Assembly: GCA_900316995.1 (NCBI GenBank)
Contig: ONEZ01000007.1
Span: 1 to 64,000 of the forward strand
Direction: 5' to 3'
DNA: 64,000 nucleotides
Source of the DNA: an uncultured Bacteroidales bacterium
GTDB lineage: Bacteria; Bacteroidota; Bacteroidia; Bacteroidales; Paludibacteraceae
Shown here: positions 1-8,158 of the stretch, in pieces
Position numbering within the stretch: position 1 is the stretch's first letter
Layout: each line of letters starts with the position of its first letter
Notes under the pieces: generated by a model
What the model was told of the DNA's origin: nothing
The model's input: only the letters and a program-made list of their open reading frames with translations
Database searches by the model: none
Program-made: the position numbers and the translations under genes

Positions 1-82
1 AAAATACTGTAACATTGTTACCAAAGTGACAGATGCTTGTCTTCTTGAAATACTGTACTCTTATTACCAATTTTACTGCATT

Positions 83-565
83 TTAAGTTACCGATAACAG
101 TGGATCTCTGTAATTGGAGAAGAAATAGCCCGCGTAGTAGAGCCCGCTCAGTGCCAACAATGTATCAAACAAATCGGGGCGGCGGAAGAAGAAGTTTGCT
201 GCATGGAATCCGCCCATGCTGCAGCCCGTCACAATGAATGTCTCTTCGGGGTGGTGGCGGAGTTCTGGGATTAGCTCGTCGATAATGTAGTGGAACCACT
301 GTTCGTGGAGTGCTATTCTGCGATGGTGGTCACCCTGCATGTCACTCCATGTCTCGCCATCGATGCTGTCAACACAAATGAGACGGATGAATCCGCGGTC
401 AATAAAGCTGGAAAGCACCCCCACCATATCGAAGTCCTGATAGTCGTAAAAACGTCCGTTCTGGGATGGAAAGACCAGTACAGGATGCCCCTTGTCGCCA
501 TAAGTTTTATATTCCATATCACGCCCGAGGGCGTTGCTGTATTTTTTTACGTAGTTGATGTTCAT
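83..565 (-). pseudogene. Esterase-like alpha/beta hydrolase, C-terminally truncated
   Basis: The 160-residue product matches the N-terminal two thirds of small esterase-family alpha/beta hydrolases. The nucleophile elbow GCSMGG is present, with Ser116, preceded by the usual strand, and an FFFRRPDLFD stretch follows it. The part that should carry the catalytic Asp and His is absent: the frame ends at a TAA after YRDPLLSVT, where relatives continue for roughly 70 residues. Its start overlaps the stop of the ATP-grasp gene by 4 bp, so it is the last gene of the sulfur operon. The fold assignment is fairly sure. Whether this is a real truncation or an assembly-edge effect cannot be decided, because the window starts 82 bases further on. 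Confidence 0.6.
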
Positions 566-1755
566 ATCTTAGCGTGTACATAATTAATAAACTCTTGCAC
601 CTCGTCCATCGTGTTGAGGCGGACGGTGTACATCTGCTGTCCCATGGCCGCCGAGAACAGTTCCGGCATGCGCTCGCACATCATCAGTTGTCCACTGTAG
701 CGGTTTTTCACCTCGTTGTGGCTGTGGCGGTAGCGATAGATGTCGCGTCGGCTGGCGAAGGCGCAGTAATAAGGCTTTCCCTCCTCGGTGCGCAGTTCGT
801 CGAAGGCCACCATATCTGCCCATACCTTATAAACATCTGCCGAGTGGGCATAGTTGATCATGTCGGGCGTGTAGCCTCCCGCCGGGCGCATGTTTACTTC
901 AAGGGCCACAAAGTCGCCTATGTTGCCAAGACCTGGACGCTCGCTGTCGAGTCGGAAGAACTCTAAGTGAACGAACCGGCTCACCACCCTGAAGGCCTTC
1001 ACCGTGCGGCGGCCCAGCTGTCGCAGGGTCTCCGGAATCTCCTTGTCAACGTAGTACGAAAGGTCGAGCTTCAGGTTTACGATGTCCATGATGGACGGCG
1101 GCCAGACGGTCATTGCCTCGAACAGCGGCTCGCCATTGCTGTCGATGACGGCATCGTATGAGCATATCTCTCCCGTGATGAACTCTTCGACCACATATTG
1201 GTTGGCGTGCGGTTCCTTAGCATAGAAATCGACCAATTCGGCTTCGCTGTTAATCTTATAAGTACCGCTGGCCCCCACGCCCACGTCGGGCTTGGCTATG
1301 ATGGGATAGCCCACCTCGGCGGCAAATTTTCCGATGGCCTCGACACCATGCGAAGCCAGTTTCTGCCGCGCCGTTGGAATGCCACCCTCCAGATAGCACT
1401 TCTTCATCTCCGACTTCTCCTTGATGCTGCGGATGCGACTGCTCTGTATACCCGTCGTGACGTTGAAGTCTGTCCGCAGCCGCGCGTCCTGCTCCAGCCA
1501 GTATTCGTTGTTCGATTCTATCCAATCGATGCGTCCGTGGCGGTAGGCGAAGTAGGCCACGCCTCGGTACACCTCTTCGTAGTTCTCCAGTGAACCCACG
1601 CGGTAGTACTCCGTCAGCGACTCCCTCAGCTCCGGCTGCAAGTGCTCGTAGGGCACATCGGCAATGGCTAACACCGTCACGCCATTTTGACTGAGCCGCT
1701 GGCAGAACTGCCAGTAAGTATGTGGGAAATGAGGCGATATAAATACAAAATTCAT
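562..1755 (-). CDS. ATP-grasp carboxylate-amine ligase family protein
   Basis: A 397-residue protein with a Rossmann-like preATP-grasp domain (residues 1 to about 95) and an ATP-grasp domain (about 105-310). Visible marks are the ATP-lid segment PIIAKPDVGVGASG, the hinge VVEEFITGE and the metal-binding LEVNMRPAGG (the Glu and Asn ligands). Enzymes of this fold join a carboxylate to an amine or thiol through an acyl-phosphate. The substrate cannot be read from sequence. It lies 12 bp after the JAMM protease gene and overlaps the esterase gene, so it is co-transcribed with the sulfur-carrier genes. It could act on the carrier tail or on a sulfur-containing small-molecule product; both are inference. 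Confidence 0.8.
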   Translation of the reverse strand: MNFVFISPHFPHTYWQFCQRLSQNGVTVLAIADVPYEHLQPELRESLTEYYRVGSLENYEEVYRGVAYFAYRHGRIDWIESNNEYWLEQDARLRTDFNVTTGIQSSRIRSIKEKSEMKKCYLEGGIPTARQKLASHGVEAIGKFAAEVGYPIIAKPDVGVGASGTYKINSEAELVDFYAKEPHANQYVVEEFITGEICSYDAVIDSNGEPLFEAMTVWPPSIMDIVNLKLDLSYYVDKEIPETLRQLGRRTVKAFRVVSRFVHLEFFRLDSERPGLGNIGDFVALEVNMRPAGGYTPDMINYAHSADVYKVWADMVAFDELRTEEGKPYYCAFASRRDIYRYRHSHNEVKNRYSGQLMMCERMPELFSAAMGQQMYTVRLNTMDEVQEFINYVHAKI

Positions 1756-1767
1756 CTTTAAATCAGT

Positions 1768-2172
1768 TTATAGGTCATAGTGAACCTCCTTGTCCACGAC
1801 TTCACCGTTCACGATTTTGAAGGAATTCAAATGCAAGCCCTCATGCAGGGAGAGAATGGCGTAGCGGATGTTGGGATCGTTGGCCAAGCGTAGGTCTTCC
1901 TGCGATGGACGTGAAGGCGAAGCAGGATGGCTGTGCCAGTTTGCAAGTATCTTCAGGCCTTTGTTGCGCGCGTATTTCAAGGCGGTGAATTGCTCCTTCG
2001 GGGCAAAAGAGAAATGCTCAGGCGAGTGGTCGATGTTCTCCATCGGGTAGTTCTCTGTCACGGTGTCGCCATCTGGGCCTTTGATGCCCAGCAGGTAACC
2101 GCACGTCTCGTCGGGTGCATCCTGCCGGGCTTGTCTGATTAGCTCGTCAATAATTTCTTGTGTAATCTTCAT
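1768..2172 (-). CDS. JAMM/MPN+ metalloprotease, Mec+/HcyD-like
   Basis: A 134-residue single-domain JAMM (Mov34/MPN+) protein. The full zinc signature is present: catalytic Glu22 in the ETCGYLLG segment, then His80-x-His82-x7-Ser90-x2-Asp93. Bacterial relatives such as Mec+ and HcyD trim residues from the C-terminus of ThiS/MoaD-like sulfur carriers so that a terminal Gly-Gly is exposed or a product is released. The gene sits 3 bp after the E1-like gene, and the carrier in this operon has two extra residues after its glycines. The family is certain; carrier-tail cleavage is strongly suggested by the context. Confidence 0.88.
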   Translation of the reverse strand: MKITQEIIDELIRQARQDAPDETCGYLLGIKGPDGDTVTENYPMENIDHSPEHFSFAPKEQFTALKYARNKGLKILANWHSHPASPSRPSQEDLRLANDPNIRYAILSLHEGLHLNSFKIVNGEVVDKEVHYDL

Positions 2173-2175
2173 CGT

Positions 2176-2985
2176 TTAATGGTTCTTTAGGTCGCATGCG
2201 GCCTGTTCATAGTCTATCAGGTGGTCGATGGTGGGTGCCTGGCCGCAGATGGGACACGAGTCACGATGCTTCACCTGAACCGTTCGGAACTGCATGGTCT
2301 TGGCATCGAAGGTGAGCAGACGATTTGTCAGCAATTCGCCGATGCCCGTGAAGTACTTCAGTGTCTCGGCGGCCTGGATGGTACCAAGCATACCTGCAAT
2401 GGCACCGAGCACTCCTGCCTGCGAGCAAGTGGGCACGGCTCCTGCGGGAGGCGGCTCTTTGAACATGCAGCGATAGCAAGCTGTGCCAGGCAGATGGGTG
2501 AAGGTCTGCCCGTTGAAACGTAAGATGCCACCATGCGAGAACGGCTTGCCTGCCATCACACAAGCATCGTTGATGAGGAACTTCACGGGAAAATTGTCGG
2601 TGCCATCGACGACGAAGTCATACTCCTTGATGATGTCGAGTGCATTCGATGAATCGAGGAACTCGTAATATGTGTTCACTTTCACATCCGGGTTGATAGC
2701 TTCGATTTTCTCCTTCGCACTCTGTACCTTCGGCACTCCCACGTCCTTCGTGAAATGAATGACCTGACGTTGGAGATTGCTCAAGTCAACGACGTCAGCA
2801 TCCACGATGCCAATCGTCCCGATGCCTGCTGCAGCGAGGTAGAGCGACACGGGAGCACCCAGTCCGCCAGCACCTACTACGAGCACACGGGCGTTCATGA
2901 TTTTCTCCTGACCTTCGACACCGACATCCTGCAGTAAGATATGCCGCGAATAGCGCTGTATCTGTTCTTCTGTAAAATCAATCAT
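2176..2985 (-). CDS. E1-like adenylyltransferase, ThiF/MoeB/HesA family
   Basis: A 269-residue ThiF/MoeB-type enzyme. It shows the Rossmann nucleotide loop GAGGLG (residues 38-43), the R-Q-V-I-H and D-G-T-D-N adenylation motifs, two zinc-binding pairs (Cys170/Cys173 and Cys244/Cys247), and Cys187 in PTCSQAG where family members carry a reactive cysteine. Such enzymes adenylate the C-terminal glycine of a ubiquitin-like sulfur carrier so it can become a thiocarboxylate. Its start overlaps the end of the carrier gene by 4 bp, which suggests translational coupling. The pairing with a JAMM protease and a MetY-like enzyme favours an HcyF-like role over thiamine or molybdopterin synthesis. Confidence 0.88.
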   Translation of the reverse strand: MIDFTEEQIQRYSRHILLQDVGVEGQEKIMNARVLVVGAGGLGAPVSLYLAAAGIGTIGIVDADVVDLSNLQRQVIHFTKDVGVPKVQSAKEKIEAINPDVKVNTYYEFLDSSNALDIIKEYDFVVDGTDNFPVKFLINDACVMAGKPFSHGGILRFNGQTFTHLPGTACYRCMFKEPPPAGAVPTCSQAGVLGAIAGMLGTIQAAETLKYFTGIGELLTNRLLTFDAKTMQFRTVQVKHRDSCPICGQAPTIDHLIDYEQAACDLKNH

Positions 2986-3194
2986 CGTGAGCCTCCTCCC
3001 ATGAAGTACAGAAAGTCCACTGAGTCACCCTCCTTGATTTGCAGCCTATCCCACTCGTTGCGGTCAACGAAGTCGTCGTTCAACTGCACGCTGACCATTT
3101 CGGGCTGTTGCACGTCATTCTGCTTGATTAACTCTGTGAGGCTGAGGGGCAACTGCACTTCCTGCGCCTCTCCGTTAACTGTAATCTTTGCCAT
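2982..3194 (-). CDS. ThiS/MoaD-like sulfur carrier with Gly-Gly-Gly-Ser-Arg tail
   Basis: A 70-residue beta-grasp protein. It has the ThiS-like core (residues 1-64, with VSVQLNDDFVDR) and ends FMGGGSR. Working sulfur carriers end in Gly-Gly, so Ser69 and Arg70 should block adenylation until removed; the JAMM protease two genes downstream is the obvious candidate. Carriers with a masked tail are known from the CysO/Mec+ and HcyS/HcyD systems. The gene is 3 bp after the cysteine desulfurase gene and overlaps the E1-like gene by 4 bp. The sulfur donor, activator, trimming protease and a MetY-like acceptor enzyme are therefore all in one transcript. Confidence 0.85.
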   Translation of the reverse strand: MAKITVNGEAQEVQLPLSLTELIKQNDVQQPEMVSVQLNDDFVDRNEWDRLQIKEGDSVDFLYFMGGGSR

Positions 3195-3197
3195 AAT

Positions 3198-4712
3198 CTA
3201 TCTTCCTATAATCTTTTTTACTGCAATTACTAATTTATCCACGTCCTCTCGCGTATTGTAGAGGGCAAAGGTAGGACGGACGCTCATCTCGTAACCCAAG
3301 GCACGCAAAGCAGGCTGAGCACAGTGATGGCCTGCACGCACAGCAATCCCTTCCTTGTCAAGCAAGGTGCCGACCTCAGGAACAGGAATGCCATCGAGCA
3401 CGAAGCTCACCACCGACACGCGATTCTTGGGATTGCCGATGAGCGTCAAGCCAGGAATTTGCCCCAACTGTTCGCGGGCATACTCAGTCAACTGATGCTC
3501 ATGGTGTTCAATGTTGCGGATGCCCAAATGACTCACATAGTCGAGGGCGGCACCCAGTCCAATGGCATCTGCCACGTTGGGCGTGCCGGCCTCAAAGCGG
3601 GCAGGAGGTACGTTGTATTCCGTTCGCTCGATGGTCACGTCCTTGATCATGTTGCCGCCACCCTGCCAGGGTTGCATCTTGTTGAGCAACTCCTTGCGAC
3701 CATAGACTACGCCGATGCCGTTAGGTCCGTAGATTTTGTGGCCGCTGAAAACGAAGATGTCGGTACCCAACCGCTGTACATCCACTGGCGTGTGGGCAAT
3801 GGACTGCGCTCCGTCTATCAGAACAGGAATCTGATGTGAGTGGGCGATGTCGATGATGCGCTGCACGTCGTTGATGGTACCAAACGTGTTGTTCACATGT
3901 CCAACGCTGACGAACCGTGTGCGAGGTGTGATGAGCCGCTCGAACTCAGAGAGTATCAGGTCGCCGTTCTGGTCGGTGGGGATGGCACGCAACGTGGCTC
4001 CACGCTCCTGGCACACACGCTGCCAGGGCACGATATTTGCGTGGTGGTCGAGTTCAGAGACAATGACCTCGTCGCCAGGCGTCAAGTATTGTCGGCCGTA
4101 AGTCTGTGCCACGAGGTTGATGCCCTCAGTCGTGCCACGCACGAAGATGATTTCTTCGCTCGTGGCAGCATTGATGAACCGCTGTACCTTCTCACGTGCC
4201 TCCTCATAGGCATCCGTCGCACGTGCGGCAAGGGTGTGTGCCCCGCGATGGATGTTCGAGTTGTAGGTGCGGTAGTAATCCGAAATCTTGTCGATGACTT
4301 GATTCGGTTTCTGTGTCGTCGCTCCATTGTCGAGCCATACGAGGTCGTGGCCGTTCACCTTCTGATTAAGCACAGGGAAGTCCTTCTTAATCTGCTCGGA
4401 GTTCAGCGTGTCAGACTCTTCGTAGTGAAGGTTCTGCAGCTTCTGCGTTTCAGGGATGCCAATGCCGAAACCGTTGTCTGCCGGGACGATGGGCGAGGAT
4501 TGCTGAGCCGCGGGATGCAACACAGTCGCATCATAAAGGATATCCAGCGACGAGAGGTCAAGCTTTTCCTCAAAGACCTCGTCGGGCAGCACAGCCTTCC
4601 GCAACTGCTGCAACTCCTCGGGGCAGTACTTTTGTGCTATCTCACGAAGCAAGGAGAAGCCAGGGGCGTCCAGTCCGTAGCCGCTTATATTTTGTATATC
4701 TATCATAAGCAT
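3198..4712 (-). CDS. SufS-type cysteine desulfurase with N-terminal extension, probable encapsulin cargo
   Basis: A 504-residue group II (SufS-type) PLP cysteine desulfurase. The PLP lysine is Lys326 in SGHKIYG and the catalytic cysteine is Cys464 in RAGHHCAQP. The catalytic domain starts only near residue 106, while ordinary SufS is about 405 residues long. The extra N-terminal region has a short helical part (to about 45) and a Pro/Ala/Gly-rich part with GFGIGIPETQ (81-90). Cysteine desulfurases packed in family 2 encapsulins carry such an extension as the targeting domain, and the shell gene is 39 bp upstream. The start is the first ATG; a second ATG two codons on is equally plausible. Confidence 0.9.
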   Translation of the reverse strand: MLMIDIQNISGYGLDAPGFSLLREIAQKYCPEELQQLRKAVLPDEVFEEKLDLSSLDILYDATVLHPAAQQSSPIVPADNGFGIGIPETQKLQNLHYEESDTLNSEQIKKDFPVLNQKVNGHDLVWLDNGATTQKPNQVIDKISDYYRTYNSNIHRGAHTLAARATDAYEEAREKVQRFINAATSEEIIFVRGTTEGINLVAQTYGRQYLTPGDEVIVSELDHHANIVPWQRVCQERGATLRAIPTDQNGDLILSEFERLITPRTRFVSVGHVNNTFGTINDVQRIIDIAHSHQIPVLIDGAQSIAHTPVDVQRLGTDIFVFSGHKIYGPNGIGVVYGRKELLNKMQPWQGGGNMIKDVTIERTEYNVPPARFEAGTPNVADAIGLGAALDYVSHLGIRNIEHHEHQLTEYAREQLGQIPGLTLIGNPKNRVSVVSFVLDGIPVPEVGTLLDKEGIAVRAGHHCAQPALRALGYEMSVRPTFALYNTREDVDKLVIAVKKIIGR

Positions 4713-4751
4713 TACATTTACATTCTACTTCGCTCCCTAAAAGAGAGTTTT

Positions 4752-6179
4752 CTATTTTCTATGCTGATAGTCATGATAATAACCCACCTCCACGTTTTCG
4801 AGCACAGCGATGGCATCGTCGGTCAGTGAGGCCAGTGAGAAGTATTTCGTGAGCAGATATGATGCTACGCCGAATTTGTCGAGCCCCATCAGACGGGCGC
4901 TCAGGCTGGGAGCTATCTCGCCGGGAATGCCGCTTTGGTGAAGACCGACAACGCCCTGGTTCTTCTCGCCGACACGAACGAGGATGATCTTCGTCGTGCC
5001 TACGCCGCGGCCTGTCAGATACTGACCTTCTACCTCCACTTTGTCGGAAGGAATCAGAGGCACACCACGCCACAGAATGACCTTTGTGCCAAAAAGATCC
5101 GTTGTCACAGGAGGCACACCTCGCCACGTGCATTCGCGCTCAAAGGCAGCAATAGCCCGAGGATGGGCGATGAAGAAAGCCGGCTCCTTCCAAACCAACG
5201 AAAGAAGTTCGTCAAGGTCATCGGGTGTGGGAGCACCGTAGCGCGTTGTAATACGATAGGCGGGGTTGGCAGCTGCCAGCAAACCGAACTTCTTGTTGTT
5301 GATGATTTCCCACTCCTGACGCTCCTTGATGCTCTCTATTGACAAGCGAAGCTGTTCTTCCAGTTGGTTGTAGGGATTGTTGTAGAGATCGCTGACGCGG
5401 GTATGCACACGAACCACCGTCTGCAGCGTGTTCAGTTGATATTCGGTGGGATTCTCCTCGTAGTCAATGTAGGTCTCGGGAATGATATTGTCTTCCTCGT
5501 GACCAGAGACCAGATCGATGTGCTTCTCGCCGTTGTCATTCACCGATGCTTTCAGGCGCAACTGCTTGTCAACGGCCTTGTTGAACGTCTCGCGGAAGTC
5601 GGGCACCTCCTTGATAAACTTAATCAGTTCCTTCAGCTTCAGGCCGAGGAACACTGTCGGCGTGATGGCACGCACGGAGACGGTTGACTCTTGCTCGTCG
5701 AGCAAGTCAGCCTCGCCGAAGTACTCACCGTCGCCCAACAGGGCTATCCGCAGGTTCTCGCCGTGTGAGCCTTTGCTGATGACCTCAGCCTGACCCGAGG
5801 CCACGATGAAGAAACGCTGCTTGTCCTTGCCCTCCTCGACGAAAAGCTTATCCACATCCACTTCCTTAGCTTCGAATGAGCTTACCAGGCGGTTCAGTAT
5901 CTCGTCGTCGAACTCAGAGAACAGGGGAATAGCTTTCAGGTCCTTTGCCGTGAACGACGGCACGCCGTTCACATACTGGATGGGCAAGCGGTCGTTATTA
6001 CGGAGTTCCACCTTCGTACGGTTCACGCGGAATGTGCCGCCGCTAACCTGTACCCACGGCAGGAGTTTCAGCAATAGTCTCGGAGTGATGCTGCCCATCT
6101 GCGGGGTGGTCTTGGTAGTTGTCGCCAGCCTTCTGGCGGTAGCAGTGGTCACACTGCGCTGTAAATTAGAATTTGCCAT
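4752..6179 (-). CDS. Family 2B-type encapsulin shell protein with cyclic-nucleotide-binding domain
   Basis: A 475-residue protein with three parts. There is an N-terminal arm (1 to about 80), a CNBD/CAP-ED domain (about 83-205, phosphate-cassette-like FGEADLL followed by VSVRA), and a C-terminal HK97-fold, encapsulin-like domain (about 255-475, with ERQEWEIINN, AANPAYRITTRYGAPTPDDL and SLASLTDDAIAVLENVEVGYY). This order is that described for family 2B encapsulin shells, which form icosahedral protein compartments and are related to SrpI. It lies between tusA and the extended desulfurase gene, its likely cargo. A cyclic-nucleotide-responsive shell is inference; the ligand is unknown. Confidence 0.85.
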   Translation of the reverse strand: MANSNLQRSVTTATARRLATTTKTTPQMGSITPRLLLKLLPWVQVSGGTFRVNRTKVELRNNDRLPIQYVNGVPSFTAKDLKAIPLFSEFDDEILNRLVSSFEAKEVDVDKLFVEEGKDKQRFFIVASGQAEVISKGSHGENLRIALLGDGEYFGEADLLDEQESTVSVRAITPTVFLGLKLKELIKFIKEVPDFRETFNKAVDKQLRLKASVNDNGEKHIDLVSGHEEDNIIPETYIDYEENPTEYQLNTLQTVVRVHTRVSDLYNNPYNQLEEQLRLSIESIKERQEWEIINNKKFGLLAAANPAYRITTRYGAPTPDDLDELLSLVWKEPAFFIAHPRAIAAFERECTWRGVPPVTTDLFGTKVILWRGVPLIPSDKVEVEGQYLTGRGVGTTKIILVRVGEKNQGVVGLHQSGIPGEIAPSLSARLMGLDKFGVASYLLTKYFSLASLTDDAIAVLENVEVGYYHDYQHRK

Positions 6180-6203
6180 AATCGTTTAAGTTTTCTTTAC
6201 TTT

Positions 6204-6428
6204 TTACTTTTTTATCGTTATCTTATGTGTTGTACCTTCCACATGCTCAACAGAGAGCACATTGTAGCCTTGTTCCTTAGCGTTGCGCGGCACGTTGTCG
6301 AGCGGTTCGCCCTCAGCGAGCAGCACTTCCAGAATGTCGCCCGGCTGGAGCTTCGACAGCTCAATCTTGGTCTTGACGAAGGTCATTGGACAGTGCTCTT
6401 TTGTGATGTCTAATACTTTTGTTGCCAT
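6204..6428 (-). CDS. TusA-family sulfurtransferase
   Basis: A 74-residue protein with the whole TusA (SirA/YeeD) fold and the sulfur-carrying Cys13-Pro14 motif (HCPMTFVKTK). TusA-type proteins accept persulfide sulfur from a cysteine desulfurase and pass it to DsrE-like or other acceptors. It lies 14 bp after the DsrE2-like gene and 24 bp before the shell gene. A relay from the enclosed desulfurase to TusA or DsrE2 and on to the carrier is therefore likely, but the direction cannot be read from sequence. Confidence 0.88.
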   Translation of the reverse strand: MATKVLDITKEHCPMTFVKTKIELSKLQPGDILEVLLAEGEPLDNVPRNAKEQGYNVLSVEHVEGTTHKITIKK

Positions 6429-6442
6429 ATCCTCATCTTATT

Positions 6443-6919
6443 TTAAATGAATAATGTCTGTCCGCCTTCGCTCAGATTCAGGAACGATGCCACGCCAAGC
6501 ACTTCCTTCACCTCAGGGATAAAATCCTCTTTCTTCAAGCCGAGCACATGCATCGCCATTTCACAGGCGTAGAGGTTGATGCCTAGTGCTTTAGCGGCCT
6601 CGACGAGTTCTTCAAGAGTTGCCACATTGTTCTTGCGCATCAGGTAGCGGAATATCTTCGGGCCAGCGCCGAAGAAGTTGAAACGGCTCGTGGGTGTCAC
6701 TTTCAGGCCACCCATCATGAAGCCGAAAATCTTTGTCAGCCAGTTGCCGCCCGTCAGCGAGCGTCCCTGCTTTTGCTTGATGGCGTCGAGACCCCAGAAG
6801 GTGAAGAAGATGTTCACCTCGTAGCCTACGGCCGCTGCACCCGTACCCAGGGTGAATACTGCCATCAGCTTGTCAAAGTCGCCACTGAATGCGATGATAC
6901 TTAGTTTTTTCTGTTCCAT
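6443..6919 (-). CDS. DsrE/DsrF-like (DsrE2) sulfur-relay protein
   Basis: A 158-residue protein of the DsrE2/peroxiredoxin-like family. It has a Rossmann-like core, a hydrophobic FFTFWGLDAIK strand, a MMGGLK segment and a single well-placed cysteine in YACEMAM (Cys119), the position used for persulfide transfer in relatives. DsrE2 genes commonly neighbour tusA and rhodanese genes. Here it is 4 bp downstream of the MetY-like gene and 14 bp upstream of tusA. The family is confident; its sulfur donor and acceptor are not established. Confidence 0.82.
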   Translation of the reverse strand: MEQKKLSIIAFSGDFDKLMAVFTLGTGAAAVGYEVNIFFTFWGLDAIKQKQGRSLTGGNWLTKIFGFMMGGLKVTPTSRFNFFGAGPKIFRYLMRKNNVATLEELVEAAKALGINLYACEMAMHVLGLKKEDFIPEVKEVLGVASFLNLSEGGQTLFI

Positions 6920-6923
6920 ATTA

Positions 6924-8105
6924 TTAATTGATTTTTGTGAGAGCTTGTTCTATGTCTTGCAGGAGGTCTTCGGGTGCTTCGAGTCCGATGGAGAGGCGAA
7001 TGGTAGTCTGTCGCACGTCCATCTGCTGCAACTGCCGCTCTGGGAATAGTCCGAAGATAGTCGAGGCGGGATGGATGGCCAATGTACGGCTGTCGAAGAG
7101 GTTTGTGGCCCTGTGAATCAACTGCAGGCGGTTAAGGAGCCCAAAGCAAGCCTCCTTCGACTGCAGGTCGATGGTGAGCATGGCACCCGCTGTCGCTCCG
7201 AACTGCTTGACGGCCAAATCGTGATAGGAATTGTCCTTCAGTCCTATGTAGTTGACGTCAATAATTGCAGGTAGCCCTCTAAGCGCCTCGGCCAGCCATA
7301 ACGCACTCGCTGCCTGTCGCTGGTAGCGCACGTCGAGCGTTTCCAGTCCGAGAGTCTGCATGTAGGCCGTCTGTGGCGTCATATACACTCCGAGGTTGAT
7401 GAGCAAATCGTACTTCACCAGCTTGTTAATCTGCGGGAAGGTGCCGTAGTCAATAATCAGACCTCCCAACGACGTACCGCCACCAGAGATATACTTTGTG
7501 CTTGACACCACTTCGACATCTATGCCCAATGCCTTGAGGTTCGTTTCCGTGAAGGGAATCACAGTAGAATCGACAATAACGGGTACTCCTTTCCTGTGGG
7601 CGATATCGGCTATACCTTTCAGGTCTGCCACCTCCAGCTGCGGGTTGGTGACCGTCTCTAAGTAAACGCAGGCGGTTTGCTCGTCGATGGCAGCCTCCAC
7701 GACCTCCAGATTGGTGAGGTCGCGCAGTCGGGGCTTTATACCGAGTCGCAGCAGCGTGCCGCTGATAAGTGCAAGCGTGTTGCCAAACAGATGGCGCGAA
7801 GTGACGATGTTCTTGCCCTGTGCCACGACAGCCAGCAACGCAGTGCTGATGGCAGCCATACCAGAGTTGAATGCAGTCACATGCTCCGCCTCTGTCAGTG
7901 CCTTTACACGCTGCTCAAACTGAGTCACTGTGGGGTTAGCAATACGAGCATAGTCGGGAGCCTTGATGCGGTTGCAGAAGGCATCGCTCATCGTCTGCGC
8001 ATCCTTGAACTCAAACGACACATTATTATATGTAGGTACTGCCAACGACCCGTATACATCGGGACGAACGTATGGCGTGTGGAGGGCTGTCGTCTGTTTC
8101 TTCAT
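6924..8105 (-). CDS. Cys/Met-metabolism PLP enzyme, MetY/cystathionine gamma-synthase-like
   Basis: A 393-residue fold-type I PLP enzyme. Its marks are Lys204 in SSTKYISGG, Asp179 in the DST segment, an SGMAA motif (81-85) and YLETVTNPQL before the PLP-binding Asp. It belongs to the family of O-acetylhomoserine sulfhydrylase (MetY), cystathionine gamma-synthase and methionine gamma-lyase. In the Wolinella-type thiocarboxylate route, MetY takes sulfur from the carrier HcyS to make homocysteine. The same partners (carrier, E1, JAMM protease) are in this operon, so homocysteine or a related thiol is the best guess for the product. It is the promoter-proximal gene. Confidence 0.82.
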   Translation of the reverse strand: MKKQTTALHTPYVRPDVYGSLAVPTYNNVSFEFKDAQTMSDAFCNRIKAPDYARIANPTVTQFEQRVKALTEAEHVTAFNSGMAAISTALLAVVAQGKNIVTSRHLFGNTLALISGTLLRLGIKPRLRDLTNLEVVEAAIDEQTACVYLETVTNPQLEVADLKGIADIAHRKGVPVIVDSTVIPFTETNLKALGIDVEVVSSTKYISGGGTSLGGLIIDYGTFPQINKLVKYDLLINLGVYMTPQTAYMQTLGLETLDVRYQRQAASALWLAEALRGLPAIIDVNYIGLKDNSYHDLAVKQFGATAGAMLTIDLQSKEACFGLLNRLQLIHRATNLFDSRTLAIHPASTIFGLFPERQLQQMDVRQTTIRLSIGLEAPEDLLQDIEQALTKIN

Positions 8106-8126
8106 TTTTTAATTGTTTGCTGGTTG

Positions 8127-8158
8127 CAAAGGTATGACAATTAGAAATATCTTCCAAA
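8127..8158 (-). promoter_or_regulatory. Promoter of the sulfur/encapsulin operon
   Basis: On the minus strand the -33 element TTTG (8155-8158) is followed after exactly 20 bases by the -7 element TACCTTTG (8127-8134), an exact match to the Bacteroidota consensus. Transcription would begin about 20 bases before the MetY-like start codon. No other promoter of this quality was seen within the operon, where gaps are 3-39 bp. Confidence 0.75.

Noticed and set aside
2261-2563. Long frames opposite the E1-like gene and other core genes
   Set aside because: They are shadow frames with no start signals and low-complexity translations; the opposite-strand genes have full family motifs.
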